From Paenibacillus sp. RC334 (lineage in GTDB: Bacteria; Bacillota; Bacilli; Paenibacillales; Paenibacillaceae), in contig NZ_CP125370.1 in NCBI RefSeq assembly GCF_030034735.1, forward strand, positions 2,294,001 to 2,358,000: DNA of 64,000 nt. Reading direction: 5' to 3'. Made by a program: the position numbers and the translations under genes. The notes beneath the pieces were generated by a model that was given only the letters and a program-made list of their open reading frames with translations, searched no databases and was not told where the DNA came from. The number at the start of each line of letters is the position of its first letter. Positions within the stretch are counted from its first letter, which is position 1. Positions 52,036-61,082 of the stretch are shown piece after piece.

Positions 52036-52166
52036 GACCGCTACGAGGACGGATCATTCTTCCGATCGCTGTTGCCCCCGGATTTCTTGATTATATGTTC
52101 AAGGGTAGAAATCCGGGAACAAAGGCGAACGCTAACGCTTCTTCAGAACGATTCCGTCCTCTCCGC
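52036..52166 (-). repeat. Structured repeat element, copy A
   Basis: GAGGACGGA (52045-52053) pairs with TCCGTCCTC (52153-52161), and CCCGGATTTC (52077-52086) pairs with GAAATCCGGG (52108-52117). Read on the minus strand, the unpaired parts contain AGCGTTCGCCTTTG and CAACAGCGATCGG, which recur in copy B near 53.2 kb although the stem sequences differ. It may be a structured RNA or a dispersed repeat family. Beyond it, the 51985-52455 gap has only a terminator and the next ribosome site. Confidence 0.7.
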
Positions 52167-52212
52167 TCTTTTGTGCTTCTGGGTAACTGTTCATAGAAAA
52201 TTCTTGAGAATT

Positions 52213-52256
52213 ACGGTCTGTAGGTTAAACCTGCGGCCGTTTTTCTTTTTATAGCT
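52213..52256 (+). terminator. Terminator-like hairpin
   Basis: ACGGTC...AGGTT pairs with AACCT...GGCCGT, followed by TTTTCTTTTT. It may end the pgl transcript or a transcript through repeat copy A. Confidence 0.6.
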
Positions 52257-52455
52257 GGCTATTTTTATAGAAGTCATTTTCTATTTCATATGATATATAA
52301 CAATATTTAATATGGATATATTGTAATATATAAACATAATTTGTTGAATTATGTTGAAAAGCGCAGAAAAAGCTGGTATGTTCATCATGGAAATCAGTGG
52401 CTAATATTCTGGTTTTTTTATTCTTATAAAATAAACAGAGAAGGTGATCGATATC

Positions 52456-52821
52456 ATGAGTGAAACCCTTCAGGAAAAGGTCGATCGCCTTGAATTGTAT
52501 GTGGATTTGTTGAGACAGATTGCTGTAAATCCCGAAGAAAATGTAATATGGGATTGGGTGATTTCTAAAGGGCTCAACCGTGAACAGTACAACAATTTAA
52601 ACTCTGTTTTAAAAGAAAACACCAGGATTCTTTTAAAACAAAAAGAGGGGGGGAATCCCACTGTTTTAAGCTTTCAGGAGTTCTCTAGTCAAGTCATCGG
52701 ATCTATAGGCTTAAATGATGACGAAGTGGGCAAGAAAGCGGTTGCTCAAGTGTTAAGGAGTGCTGTTAGGATGCCTGCTTTTGCTATACTTAATCATTAC
52801 GTAAACTTAATTGATAAATAG
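52456..52821 (+). CDS. YhaI-like (DUF1878) protein of unknown function
   Basis: The 121-residue protein starts at ATG 52456 after AAGGTGAT; the frame also allows GTG 52444. The N-terminal coiled segment LQEKVDRLELYVDLLRQIA and the following WDWVISKGLNREQYNN and EENTR-like helices resemble the small DUF1878 proteins of Bacilli such as YhaI, which are all-helical and uncharacterised. The C-terminal half is less similar. It is monocistronic in an AT-rich surrounding. Confidence 0.5.
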   Translation: MSETLQEKVDRLELYVDLLRQIAVNPEENVIWDWVISKGLNREQYNNLNSVLKENTRILLKQKEGGNPTVLSFQEFSSQVIGSIGLNDDEVGKKAVAQVLRSAVRMPAFAILNHYVNLIDK

Positions 52822-53352
52822 AAGCTTGATAGTTTAGGACTCACTTATGTGGGTCATTTTCTTATTTTAATTAGACTAGGGGAGACTCTAACTAAAGAAT
52901 AGAGCAAGCAAAGGAATTCTCCATGAAAAATAACAAATCACATGTATAAAATTTTAAGGTTACAAATAAGAAGCGAATAATCTCGGCAGTAAAAGGGTAC
53001 ATATGTTATAAGTGGGACAAGAATCCCTTGGGTAAATTTAAGATGAGCATTGTAAGATCAACATAAGTGTTAGAAGTTTCTTAATCAAAAGCATACATTT
53101 TAGGAGAGACGAGAGCTGTTCATATCGGTAGTTTTGTTCGTGGTGTGCTAGAGATAAGCTGAGTAACGGAGCGGGCAGATGGATTTCGGAGAAGTGATAG
53201 CGTTCGCCTTTGGAACTTGATTTTAACCATAAGAACCTAATTCAAAAAATCAGGTTTCAACAGTGATCGGAGAAACCATCTGTTCGCGCAGTGGGCCACA
53301 TAGACCAAAAACTGCCGATTAAACACATTTTACACAAGGAGGAGGAAATCAT
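52822..53352. other. Long intergenic region with repeat copy B
   Basis: There is no gene in this stretch. It is AT-rich to about 53150, then contains the structured repeat copy B (53172-53286) and ends with the GGAGGAGG ribosome site of the small gene at 53353. Confidence 0.5.
53172..53286 (+). repeat. Structured repeat element, copy B
   Basis: CAGATGG (53176-53182) pairs with CCATCTG (53276-53282), and AACTTGATTTT (53214-53224) pairs with AAAATCAGGTT (about 53246-53256) with one G-U pair. The strands between the stems contain TAGCGTTCGCCTTTGG and CAACAGTGATCGG, nearly identical to copy A, which lies in the opposite orientation 1.1 kb away. Stems differ between copies but remain paired. Confidence 0.7.
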
Positions 53353-53508
53353 ATGAAAATTACCATTACGCAAAAGGAAGCCGCCGACAAAGGAATCTGG
53401 ACAGAGATCATGGGTATGTTCGCTGTAACCAAAGAGGACGAGGTGTGGCAAAATGAAGAGTTTATTCTCACTGAAGAACAGGCGCGTCAGGTCGGATTGA
53501 TCAAATAA
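53353..53508 (+). CDS. Small conserved-looking protein, 51 residues, unknown function
   Basis: ATG 53353 is preceded by AGGAGGAGG, one of the strongest ribosome sites in the region. The product is acidic and mixed in composition: MKITITQKEAADKGIWTEI, MFAVTKEDEVWQNEEFILTE, ARQVGLIK. It has no signal peptide or membrane segment. I do not recognise a family. It lies directly after repeat copy B, which could form its 5' leader. Confidence 0.65.
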   Translation: MKITITQKEAADKGIWTEIMGMFAVTKEDEVWQNEEFILTEEQARQVGLIK

Positions 53509-53682
53509 AAAGCTGTAAATAAGACATGTAAGCAAGTTTTAAGACCAAGTCTTAAAAAATCGTAACTTCTTTTTTATGTATCTGATACACTTTTTAACCG
53601 TACAACGTTTATAGTAAGTGCATAAGGGTAATGAAGCTTACAGACACCGTGTACATACCCAGACGGTAAGGAGAGATCAGAC

Positions 53683-54192
53683 ATGATGAGACTAGCTTCG
53701 AAATGGACAGTATTGGCTTTAATGATGATGCTGATGACGGCGGCGGGAGCAACAGCACAAGGCTACACGCCCGTAACACCTGCTGAAAATCAGGAGACCG
53801 TATATATAAATCAATTGGAGATGCGTAACGGACAAATCTATTTGTCGGCAGATCCGATTGAATGGTATGAAGGTAAGGCAGCAGACAAGGCGTTCTTGGA
53901 GCATGAAGGAAACACAGGGTTGGACGGAGCACCAGACGGTTACTACATCGTGAATAATTCCGTGCAAAATGACGTGTACCAGGTTGCCCCAGATGCTTCG
54001 GTAGAGGTACAAATTTATGATCATACAGGTCGTATAGAAGATACAGATGTAAAATGGAATGAATCGATCCCTTTGGCACAGTTTGAAAAAGATTTTGCCA
54101 AAAAAGATGTATTGGATCTCAGCCAATTTCCATACCATGTGACGTTGCGTGACGGTAAGGTCGTTAAAATCGTGCAGCAGTTCATTCCTTAA
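53683..54192 (+). CDS. Secreted protein of unknown function
   Basis: The 169-residue protein begins with a basic residue pair and a methionine-rich hydrophobic core ending in AGATAQG, a good signal peptide. The mature part is beta-rich (ETVYINQLEMRNGQIYLSAD, GYYIVNNSVQNDVYQVAPDA, FPYHVTLRDGKVVKIVQQFI) and has no cysteine, so it may be a small extracellular beta-barrel. No family was recognised. AAGGAGAG precedes ATG 53683. A terminator follows. Confidence 0.65.
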   Translation: MMRLASKWTVLALMMMLMTAAGATAQGYTPVTPAENQETVYINQLEMRNGQIYLSADPIEWYEGKAADKAFLEHEGNTGLDGAPDGYYIVNNSVQNDVYQVAPDASVEVQIYDHTGRIEDTDVKWNESIPLAQFEKDFAKKDVLDLSQFPYHVTLRDGKVVKIVQQFIP

Positions 54193-54218
54193 AATAGAAG
54201 TAATCGCATAGCAGACAC

Positions 54219-54259
54219 GTGCTTTCATTTGATCGTAGATCAGTGGGAGCACTTTTTTT
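54219..54259 (+). terminator. Terminator after the secreted-protein gene
   Basis: GTGCT and GATC pair with GATC and AGCAC around GTA, followed by seven T residues. Confidence 0.7.
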
Positions 54260-54405
54260 ATGCAAAATTTGAACGAGTTCATCAGGATAGCAAGGAGATG
54301 AAAAAGCGCATGTCGAATATGTGGAAAACAGGTTCGTGCAACAAACTCATCGTTTTTAAGTAGTAACGATATCACATTACTTTTTGGAGAGAAAGGAATG
54401 AAGAG

Positions 54406-55380
54406 ATGAAGGCCATTATAGTCGAACAATTCGGATCGCCGGAATACATGAAATATGTAGATATTGAAATTCCATCCCTTCAATCCACACAAGTGTTAAT
54501 CCGGGTTCACGCAACCAGTGTTAATTATGCGGATATTAAAGCCAGATACGGGAAGAAGGGGGAAGGCAAGCTACCTTTTTTGCCTGGACTGGAGGCATCA
54601 GGGATTGTGGAAAAAGTGGGTGCTGATGTGAAATCTATACGTGTGGGTCAACGCGTCATTGCCTTACCACATCATGGCTCGTACGCGGAGTATATCGTTG
54701 CAGAAGAAAATCTGACTTTTGTGTTACCTGATCGTGTGGATATGGACACAGCAGGAGCGAGCGGCATTGTATCCTTCTTATCTTATAAGCTCCTTGCTGA
54801 TGTGGCCCGGTTAACCAGAGGGGAAGCTGTACTAATCCATTCGGCGGCTGGCGGCGTAGGAACAACAGCGATACAAATAGCCAAGTTGTTAGGTGCAGGA
54901 AAGGTCATAGGAACGGTGGGGAATGAAAACAAGATTCCCGTGGCCTTAAGTGCAGGTGCAGATCATGTTATTTGTTACGAAACAGAGGACTTTGCGGAGA
55001 AAGTCAATGAATTGACCGCAGGCAAAGGCGTTCAAATTATTTTAGATTCTGTGGCAGGCGATATAACGCAGAAAAGTTTAAACTGTCTGGCTCATTTTGG
55101 ACGCTTGGTGATGTTTGGTAACTCCAGCGGAAGAAGCGCACAGCTCCAAACAAGCGATCTGCATGCAAGCTGTCGTTCTGTTCTTGGATTTAGTTTGAGC
55201 ACGACCCGAAAAGAACGGCCTGAAATGTTACGGGAAATTGCAGTTCAAGTATTCAAGCTATTGGAAAATGGGCAATTAGACATCAAGATCAGTGAAAGAT
55301 TTCCGTTAAAAGAGGCGGCGTTGGCGCATCAGTGGGTTGAAAGCAGAAAAAGTACGGGGAAAGTGCTGCTATACACGTAA
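54406..55380 (+). CDS. Quinone oxidoreductase-like protein, zinc-free MDR family
   Basis: The 324-residue protein has the GroES-like domain (VLIRVHATSVNYADIKARYG, LPFLPGLEASGIVEKVG) and the nucleotide site VLIHSAAGGVGTTAIQIAKLLGAGKVIGT. It lacks the zinc ligands of alcohol dehydrogenases and fits the NADPH:quinone oxidoreductases. It ends in KSTGKVLLYT. It converges with azoR across a two-way terminator; both enzymes act on quinone-like compounds. GAGAGAAAGGAATG precedes the start. Confidence 0.85.
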   Translation: MKAIIVEQFGSPEYMKYVDIEIPSLQSTQVLIRVHATSVNYADIKARYGKKGEGKLPFLPGLEASGIVEKVGADVKSIRVGQRVIALPHHGSYAEYIVAEENLTFVLPDRVDMDTAGASGIVSFLSYKLLADVARLTRGEAVLIHSAAGGVGTTAIQIAKLLGAGKVIGTVGNENKIPVALSAGADHVICYETEDFAEKVNELTAGKGVQIILDSVAGDITQKSLNCLAHFGRLVMFGNSSGRSAQLQTSDLHASCRSVLGFSLSTTRKERPEMLREIAVQVFKLLENGQLDIKISERFPLKEAALAHQWVESRKSTGKVLLYT

Positions 55381-55392
55381 CACGATATCCAT

Positions 55393-55442
55393 AAAAAAAG
55401 AGGATATCCATCCCAAATAGGGGGCGGATATCCTCTTTTTTT
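55393..55442. terminator. Bidirectional terminator between qor-like gene and azoR
   Basis: AAAAAAAGAGGATATCC (55393-55409) and GGATATCCTCTTTTTTT (55426-55442) are perfectly complementary, with A and T runs on the two sides. Confidence 0.9.
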
Positions 55443-55455
55443 CATATATATGGAT

Positions 55456-56085
55456 TTAGAAGGATTTTGCAGCTTCTGTTGCACTTTGTACAGCAGCTTC
55501 AACAATGGCTTGTGCTTGATCTGGAGCTTGGTTATGTCCTTCCAGTACAACCTTCACGATGTCTTTCACACCGAAGAAGGATAAGATGTTGCTCATGAAG
55601 TTCAAAGACATTTCGGCAGCAGCAGCAGGACCTTCAGAGTATACGCCGCCTCTTGCATTCAACAGGGCTACTTTAGTTTCAGTTACGAGACCAACTGGAC
55701 CCTCAGCAGTGTATTTGAACGTTTTACCAGCTTGGTTCAGGTAGTCAATGTAAGTATGCAGTACTGCTGGAATCGTCATGTTCCAAAGCGGGAAAGCGAA
55801 TACGACTTTATCTGCTGCTAGGAATTGATCAAGGTAGCCGTTAGCTACGCCCGCCAGGCGAGCTTCTTCAGCGTTCAGCTCCAAGCCTCTAGCGGATTTG
55901 AACGTACCGTTAATCATGTTGGCGTTCAAATAAGGAAGCTCGACGGAGAACAGGTCCAGTTCAGTGATTTCATCGGATGGATGGGAAGCTTTGTAGCTTT
56001 CCAAAAAGGCATTATACAATTTAACGGTTGCGGATTCTTCGGCTGTACGATCGTTAGCTTTGACAAATAGTACTTTAGACATCAT
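55456..56085 (-). CDS. azoR: FMN-dependent NADH-azoreductase
   Basis: The 209-residue flavodoxin-like protein has VLFVKANDRTAEESATVKLYNAFLE at the N-terminus, VVFAFPLWNMTIPAVLHTYIDYL (the FMN and dimer segment), FKYTAEGPVGLV, ALLNARGGVYSEGP and LSFFGVKDI. This is the AzoR family, which reduces quinones and azo dyes by two electrons. On the minus strand TTGACA lies in its promoter and TTACGAGGTAA follows, a possible site for a YodB-like regulator. Two adjacent ATG codons (56085 and 56082) are possible starts after GGGGG. Confidence 0.92.
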   Translation of the reverse strand: MMSKVLFVKANDRTAEESATVKLYNAFLESYKASHPSDEITELDLFSVELPYLNANMINGTFKSARGLELNAEEARLAGVANGYLDQFLAADKVVFAFPLWNMTIPAVLHTYIDYLNQAGKTFKYTAEGPVGLVTETKVALLNARGGVYSEGPAAAAEMSLNFMSNILSFFGVKDIVKVVLEGHNQAPDQAQAIVEAAVQSATEAAKSF

Positions 56086-56117
56086 TTATTTCCCCCTAGG
56101 TAAGTTAAGTAAGTCAT

Positions 56118-56128
56118 TTACCTCGTAA
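56118..56128 (-). promoter_or_regulatory. Candidate operator in the azoR promoter
   Basis: TTACCTCGTAA is an inverted repeat TTAC-N3-GTAA placed 33 bases before azoR, just after a TTGACA box and a TGTAAT-like -10 (minus strand). Half-sites match those before the nitroreductase gene, but the centre is 3 rather than 5 bases, so the link is weak. Confidence 0.35.
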
Positions 56129-56355
56129 TATTACAATATAAAGATAATATCTGTCAACACTTTTATATTAAATTTATTTTAACAAGCTACTTTATTTTTT
56201 ACACTGTAAAATTTATGTGTTTCTTTTGCAAAATATCAGTTTTGCGGTAAAATTTAAGTATGAGCCGATTAGAAGAATGGTCCATAGGCGAAGAATGAAA
56301 TTACCATGTGGTCAACAGGATAGGTACAACAGATGAACGAAAAAAGGTGAGTAGC

Positions 56356-57159
56356 TTGAAGATTGGTTTTTTTGATTCAGGATTGGGTGGAATTACGGTA
56401 TTATCTGAGGCCTTACGACGGCTGCCAAACGAAAATTTTGTATACTTGGCAGATACGCTTCATGTTCCTTACGGGACGAAAACACCGCAAGAGGTGTGCG
56501 GATACGTCAAGGCTTCGGTACAAACTATTTTAAAAGAGGACGTTAAGGCGTTGGTCATTGCCTGCAATACAGCCACGAGTATCGCGGTTGCGGAGCTGAG
56601 GAACGAATACCATATCCCGATCATTGGCATGGAGCCGGCCGTGAAGCCTGCGGTGGAGATGAATCGAGCGAATGGTAAAAGAGTGCTGGTGTTAGCCACG
56701 CCGTTGACATTAAAACAATCTGGTTATGCAGCGCTGGTGTCCAGAGTCGATGATCATGGAAGTGTAGATTCGTTGCCCTTGCCCGAGCTGGTGCATTATT
56801 GTGAGCAGTTAAATTTTGACCGGACATTAATGGCCGAATATTTTAACCGTAAGCTGTCTGCGTTCGATCTGAACTTATATGGTACGGTCGTTTTGGGGTG
56901 CACACACTATCCTTTTTATAAGGAGATCTTGAAGGGGCTGCTGCCTTCCCATATTCAGCTAATCGACGGGAGTCAGGGAACGGTCAGACGGTTAAAACAG
57001 GTGTTGTCTGAGCTCAATTTGCTGGTATCTCCGGCAAAAGCGGGTCAATCGCAGGAGGGACACATTACGTTCCTGTGTACCAGTCAGGATGAGGGCTATG
57101 TCCACAAAATGGAGCGTGCGCTTGAAATTTATGCGGAGCATGAAAAGATTTCTTTTTAA
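56356..57159 (+). CDS. murI: Glutamate racemase
   Basis: The 267-residue protein starts at TTG 56356 after AAAAAAGGTGAG; the frame is open further upstream to GTG 56308. It begins LKIGFFDSGLGGITVL and has both catalytic cysteines in VIACNTATS (near residue 73) and VVLGCTHYPF (near 184). It converts L-glutamate to D-glutamate for peptidoglycan. In Paenibacillus-like genomes there may be more than one racemase, so it may be a secondary copy. Confidence 0.9.
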   Translation: MKIGFFDSGLGGITVLSEALRRLPNENFVYLADTLHVPYGTKTPQEVCGYVKASVQTILKEDVKALVIACNTATSIAVAELRNEYHIPIIGMEPAVKPAVEMNRANGKRVLVLATPLTLKQSGYAALVSRVDDHGSVDSLPLPELVHYCEQLNFDRTLMAEYFNRKLSAFDLNLYGTVVLGCTHYPFYKEILKGLLPSHIQLIDGSQGTVRRLKQVLSELNLLVSPAKAGQSQEGHITFLCTSQDEGYVHKMERALEIYAEHEKISF

Positions 57160-57254
57160 AGCAGGTGCGACTGGCGAACGGATTGAATCATAGCGATGAA
57201 TCCCAGCGTCAGTCGCGTAGTGAATCAGAGGCATAGATGGAGGGGAGGCTTTTG

Positions 57255-58103
57255 ATGGACGTTCAACTGATCCTAAAGGAGCTTCAGGAAGCAGGTATAC
57301 TTGAAGGCCATATGCAAGAACTCAAATCCCTGACTGGAGGAACCTCAAGCGAAGTGATTGCCATCATGGACGGAATCAGGCCTCGATATGTGATCAAGCA
57401 GAATGATCCGGTTATTGTAGAAGCGGAAGCAGAATTTTTACATACCTATTCACAGATTGAAAAATTAACGCGTCTGGTTTATGTTGATCCGCTGCATCGT
57501 TATTTGGTATACATGTTCAAGCCAGGGCTGACCCGCTATCATGGAAGGAACAAGAGCGACCTTCTGTTCAGTCTGGCGACGGAGCTGATCGCGCACTACA
57601 AGCCACTGGGAGAGGAACGCCATTATGGTTATCCAGACCATCCGTTTGTGGAATGGAGAGATTTTCTGCTGCACAGGGTAAAGGAATCCAGAAAGATCAT
57701 ACAGGACGTTTTATCTCTAGAGGATCATCGGTTTGTTCATGCACTTGTGGCGGGAATACCTCATCGGAATCTGAAATACTTGCTCCATGGCGACTGTGGG
57801 GTACATAATTTCGTGTTTGCCGAAAATGACACTTTAACGGGCATTATTGATCCTGATCCGGTGGTAGGAGAACCGTTATATGATCTGATATACGCCTTTT
57901 GCTCTTCACCGGACCTACTGACTGTCGATACGATTTTGCCAGCGGTAGAGAAGCTTGAGCCAGAAATGACAGGGAGTTACGAGCTAAACAGGGAAGTGCT
58001 ACAGGGATTATACTTTCGAATAGCTACCTGCATTCGGCATCATCCGGGGGATCTTGAAAAGTATGTAGAGGCGTGGGCGTATTGGTTGAGCAGGATGGGT
58101 TGA
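57255..58103 (+). CDS. APH-family phosphotransferase-like protein
   Basis: The 282-residue protein starts at ATG 57255 after GGAGGGGAGG. It has the aminoglycoside phosphotransferase/choline kinase fold: YVIKQNDPVIVEAEAEFL (ATP Lys), LLHGDCGVHNFVFAEND (Brenner motif HGDxxxxN, near residue 187) and GIIDPDPVVGEPLYDLIYAF (metal Asp). Substrates in this large family range from antibiotics to sugars and choline, and none can be assigned. It follows murI by 95 bases. Confidence 0.8.
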   Translation: MDVQLILKELQEAGILEGHMQELKSLTGGTSSEVIAIMDGIRPRYVIKQNDPVIVEAEAEFLHTYSQIEKLTRLVYVDPLHRYLVYMFKPGLTRYHGRNKSDLLFSLATELIAHYKPLGEERHYGYPDHPFVEWRDFLLHRVKESRKIIQDVLSLEDHRFVHALVAGIPHRNLKYLLHGDCGVHNFVFAENDTLTGIIDPDPVVGEPLYDLIYAFCSSPDLLTVDTILPAVEKLEPEMTGSYELNREVLQGLYFRIATCIRHHPGDLEKYVEAWAYWLSRMG

Positions 58104-58196
58104 GAAAAAGCACATGACTTTTTATGATTGAGTAAGCGGTATCAATAATAATGTCTGAGCATATACAGGGTTCACATCTGGGAGGAATACAGAAGT

Positions 58197-59597
58197 ATGT
58201 CACTTTCGCAGGAAAGCGGCTCCAAGCAAGCACAAGTCGTGAAAACGATGACAGTTTTTGCAATCACTTGGCCGATCTTTATAGAAATGTTGTTTCATAT
58301 TTTGATGGGTAGCGTGGATACGTTCATGCTGAGCCATGTGTCGGACGAGGTTGTGTCGGCTGTGGGTGTGTCGAGACAGCTGATTGAATTTACGATTATC
58401 TTGTTCAATCTGCTTGGTCTTGGAGTAGGTGTCATCATCGCTCAGCTATTGGGTGCACAAAAGCATGTGGATGCGAGCCGTGTAACGGCCTCGGCCCTGA
58501 CCTTCAATCTGGTATTCGGTTTGGCGCTGAGCTTGATGTTTATTGTAAGCCGGGATTTTCTGCTGTCCTTTTACCATATTACCCCGACGATTAAGGAAAA
58601 TGCCAAGATTTATATGATGCTGGCAGGGGGCTCGCTGTTTCTGGAAGCGCTTATGCTAACCGTAGGTCCGGTTATTCGTTCGCATGGTTTTACGAAAGAT
58701 ACGATGATCGTGGGCATTGGTATGAACATTTTGCATATTGTGGGGAATGCGTTGCTGATTTACGGCTGGTTTGGTCTGCCGCAAATGGGCGTGGCCGGAG
58801 CAGCGATTTCAACGGTGATTAGCCGTGCTGTAGCCTGTGTCTGGATTTTTATTCTGTTATACAAACGTGTAAGTGCGCCGATCCGTATCAAGTATTATGT
58901 ACAGCTTCAATGGAGCAAGCTGGTGGCCATCCTGAAAATCGGCATTCCGGCGGGACTGGAATGGTTGTCTTATCAGCTCAGCCAAATGATGGTGACCCGG
59001 TTTGTCAGCTTCATGGGGACAACGGCGATTGCTACTCATTTTTATACGAATACGATTGTGTACTTTTTTATGGTGTTCGGAATGGCAGTGGGCGAGGGGA
59101 CGGAAATTATTGTTGCTCGCTTGATAGGTGCAGGAGATAAGGAGAAGGCGTATCACCAACTGCTGCGCAGCCTGAAATGGTCTCTGGTCATTACGATTGC
59201 GGTGATCGTGGTGGTATCCTTTTTCCGATATGAAGTGATGGCGATCTTTACGGATGAGCCGGCGATTATTCAACTGGGAGCAGCGATTTTGCTGTTCTGT
59301 ATATTGCTGGAGCCAGGCCGCGTGTTCAATCACGTCGTCATTAACTCCTTGCGGGCGGCGGGGGATGTACAGTTTCCCTTGATAATGGCGATCATATCGA
59401 TGTGGGGGATCAAAATTCCGTTGGCGTATGTGCTGGGCATTCATCTGGGATATGGTGTGCTTGGGGTGTGGATTGCACATGCCTGCGATGAGTGGGTACG
59501 AGGTATTTTCCACTACCTGCGCTGGAAAGGTCGGAAATGGCAGCACAAGTCGCTGTTGTCCAAGGCTGAACTTCAAGCGGATTCATTGTCAGGCTGA
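58197..59597 (+). CDS. MATE family efflux transporter
   Basis: The 466-residue protein has about 12 hydrophobic segments in two similar halves. The first opens with FAITWPIFIEMLFHILMGSV and DTFMLSHVSDEVVSAVG, the second with ILKIGIPAGLEWLSYQLSQM and VTRFVSFMGTTAIATHF. These are MatE domain starts. It should export organic cations or drugs using a sodium or proton gradient. It resembles the B. subtilis YoeA/YisQ type. GGGAGGAA lies before the start. Confidence 0.88.
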   Translation: MSLSQESGSKQAQVVKTMTVFAITWPIFIEMLFHILMGSVDTFMLSHVSDEVVSAVGVSRQLIEFTIILFNLLGLGVGVIIAQLLGAQKHVDASRVTASALTFNLVFGLALSLMFIVSRDFLLSFYHITPTIKENAKIYMMLAGGSLFLEALMLTVGPVIRSHGFTKDTMIVGIGMNILHIVGNALLIYGWFGLPQMGVAGAAISTVISRAVACVWIFILLYKRVSAPIRIKYYVQLQWSKLVAILKIGIPAGLEWLSYQLSQMMVTRFVSFMGTTAIATHFYTNTIVYFFMVFGMAVGEGTEIIVARLIGAGDKEKAYHQLLRSLKWSLVITIAVIVVVSFFRYEVMAIFTDEPAIIQLGAAILLFCILLEPGRVFNHVVINSLRAAGDVQFPLIMAIISMWGIKIPLAYVLGIHLGYGVLGVWIAHACDEWVRGIFHYLRWKGRKWQHKSLLSKAELQADSLSG

Positions 59598-59763
59598 CAC
59601 TTGAAGCTGTAGTTGCTCAGGCACCTCTATACATAGGCATTCTCCATAGATATGGGGGGATGTCTATTTTTTTACAAAAAAAAGCAAAAGGGGATGTTCA
59701 AACTTTTCAAAAATTGCTAGAATATAGTAACCTCAAACAAGAGTTTCAGTAGAGGTTTTCAAA

Positions 59764-59811
59764 GTTTCGGTTTTGAAAGTTTTGGTTTTTGAAGGTTTTG
59801 GTTTTTGAAGG
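59764..59811 (+). repeat. 16-base tandem repeat before ispA
   Basis: TTTTGGTTTTTGAAGG occurs twice without a gap (59780-59795 and 59796-59811), preceded by a degenerate third copy at 59764-59779. It ends 48 bases before the ispA start, inside the presumed 5' leader. Confidence 0.8.
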
Positions 59812-59859
59812 TTTCAAAGACGGATGGTTTCCGATTGAATCCATGAAGGAGGGAATAGG

Positions 59860-60840
59860 ATGGAACGTAAAGTGCATATCATTCCTTACCAAGTGATCAA
59901 GCAAAAGCAACAGGTGAATGAAATACCGCGAGGAGTGGAGCTGATTCAGGCCCCTGCGGTGTGGAGCCGAACCCGAGGCCAGGGAGTGAAGGTGGCAGTA
60001 CTGGATACGGGCTGTGATGCGGACCATCCTGATTTGAAGGAACGCATTATTGGTGGCCGGAACTTCACGGATGATGATGACAGTGATCCAAATATTTTCA
60101 CGGATTACAACGGTCACGGTACGCATGTGGCAGGCACAATCGCGGCAGCAGAAAATGAGGATGGTGTGGTGGGTGTCGCCCCGGAGGCGGATTTGCTCAT
60201 CATCAAGGTACTGAACAAGCAAGGCTCCGGTCAATACGACTGGATCATTCAGGGCATTCATTATGCGATTGAGCAAAAGGCAGACATCATTTCAATGTCG
60301 CTTGGTGGTCCCGAGGATGTGGCTGAGCTGCTTGAAGCGGTGCAGAAGGCGGTAGCGAGCCAAATTTTGGTCGTCTGCGCAGCAGGTAATGAGGGAGACG
60401 GTGACGACAGAACGGACGAGCTGGGCTATCCTGGCTGCTATAATGAGGTGATCAGCGTAGGCGCTGTAAACTTTGGCAGACATGCTTCAGATTTCAGTAA
60501 CTCCAACAATGAGGTGGATTTGGTTGCGCCGGGAGAAGATATTCTGTCTACCATTCCGGGAGGCAAATACGCGACCTTCAGCGGTACTTCAATGGCTACC
60601 CCACATGTCGCTGGGGCTTTGGCGCTGATTAAGCAGTTGTCGAACGCGAGCTTTGAACGGAATCTCACCGAGCCGGAGCTATACGCCCAACTGATCAAAC
60701 GCACGATTCCACTCGGCCATTCTGCAAAGCTGGAAGGCAACGGTCTGCTGTACTTGACGGCAGTCGAGGAGCTTTCCCGTATTTTCGACGCTCAGCGTGT
60801 AGCGGGGATATTGAGTGCAGGATCATTACATGTTAAATAA
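59860..60840 (+). CDS. ispA: Intracellular subtilisin-type serine protease
   Basis: The 326-residue protease has the S8 triad: Asp in VAVLDTGCDADHP, His in NGHGTHVAGTI and Ser in FSGTSMATPHVAGALAL. It lacks a signal peptide and starts with the short propeptide-like MERKVHIIPYQVI, as intracellular subtilisins such as IspA do. The similarity to B. subtilis IspA extends through CAAGNEGDGDDRT and VDLVAPGEDILST. It is likely active in late growth or sporulation. GGAGGG precedes the ATG. Confidence 0.93.
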   Translation: MERKVHIIPYQVIKQKQQVNEIPRGVELIQAPAVWSRTRGQGVKVAVLDTGCDADHPDLKERIIGGRNFTDDDDSDPNIFTDYNGHGTHVAGTIAAAENEDGVVGVAPEADLLIIKVLNKQGSGQYDWIIQGIHYAIEQKADIISMSLGGPEDVAELLEAVQKAVASQILVVCAAGNEGDGDDRTDELGYPGCYNEVISVGAVNFGRHASDFSNSNNEVDLVAPGEDILSTIPGGKYATFSGTSMATPHVAGALALIKQLSNASFERNLTEPELYAQLIKRTIPLGHSAKLEGNGLLYLTAVEELSRIFDAQRVAGILSAGSLHVK

Positions 60841-60859
60841 GCCGTAACTACGGTTATAT

Positions 60860-60891
60860 AGCGGTTCTCATGAGAGAGAGCCGCTTTTTTG
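60860..60891 (+). terminator. Terminator after ispA
   Basis: AGCGGTTCTC and GAGAGCCGCT pair with one G-U and are followed by a T-run. Confidence 0.85.
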
Positions 60892-61082
60892 TATTTCAGG
60901 ATTTGATAAACCTTATTTACAGCGTAACCATTATCGCGCATTTTCAGAATTGCATATTCAGCATTTTTCATCATTCGATCCCCAATGCTCGAAAGTACAA
61001 TATATAGACGAACTAAACCGTTTCGATCTAAATATTGCTGATTTGAAATCGTTCTTGGGATTTATGCAAAATGCTCTATTAT

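Noticed and set aside
53719..54492. 257-residue minus-strand frame opposite the secreted-protein gene
   Set aside because: It crosses a terminator and the start of the next plus-strand gene, and has no recognisable domain; the plus-strand frame has a signal peptide and ribosome site.
58857..59576. 239-residue minus-strand frame under the MATE gene
   Set aside because: His- and Arg-rich composition typical of an antisense frame; the MATE homology is clear on the plus strand.
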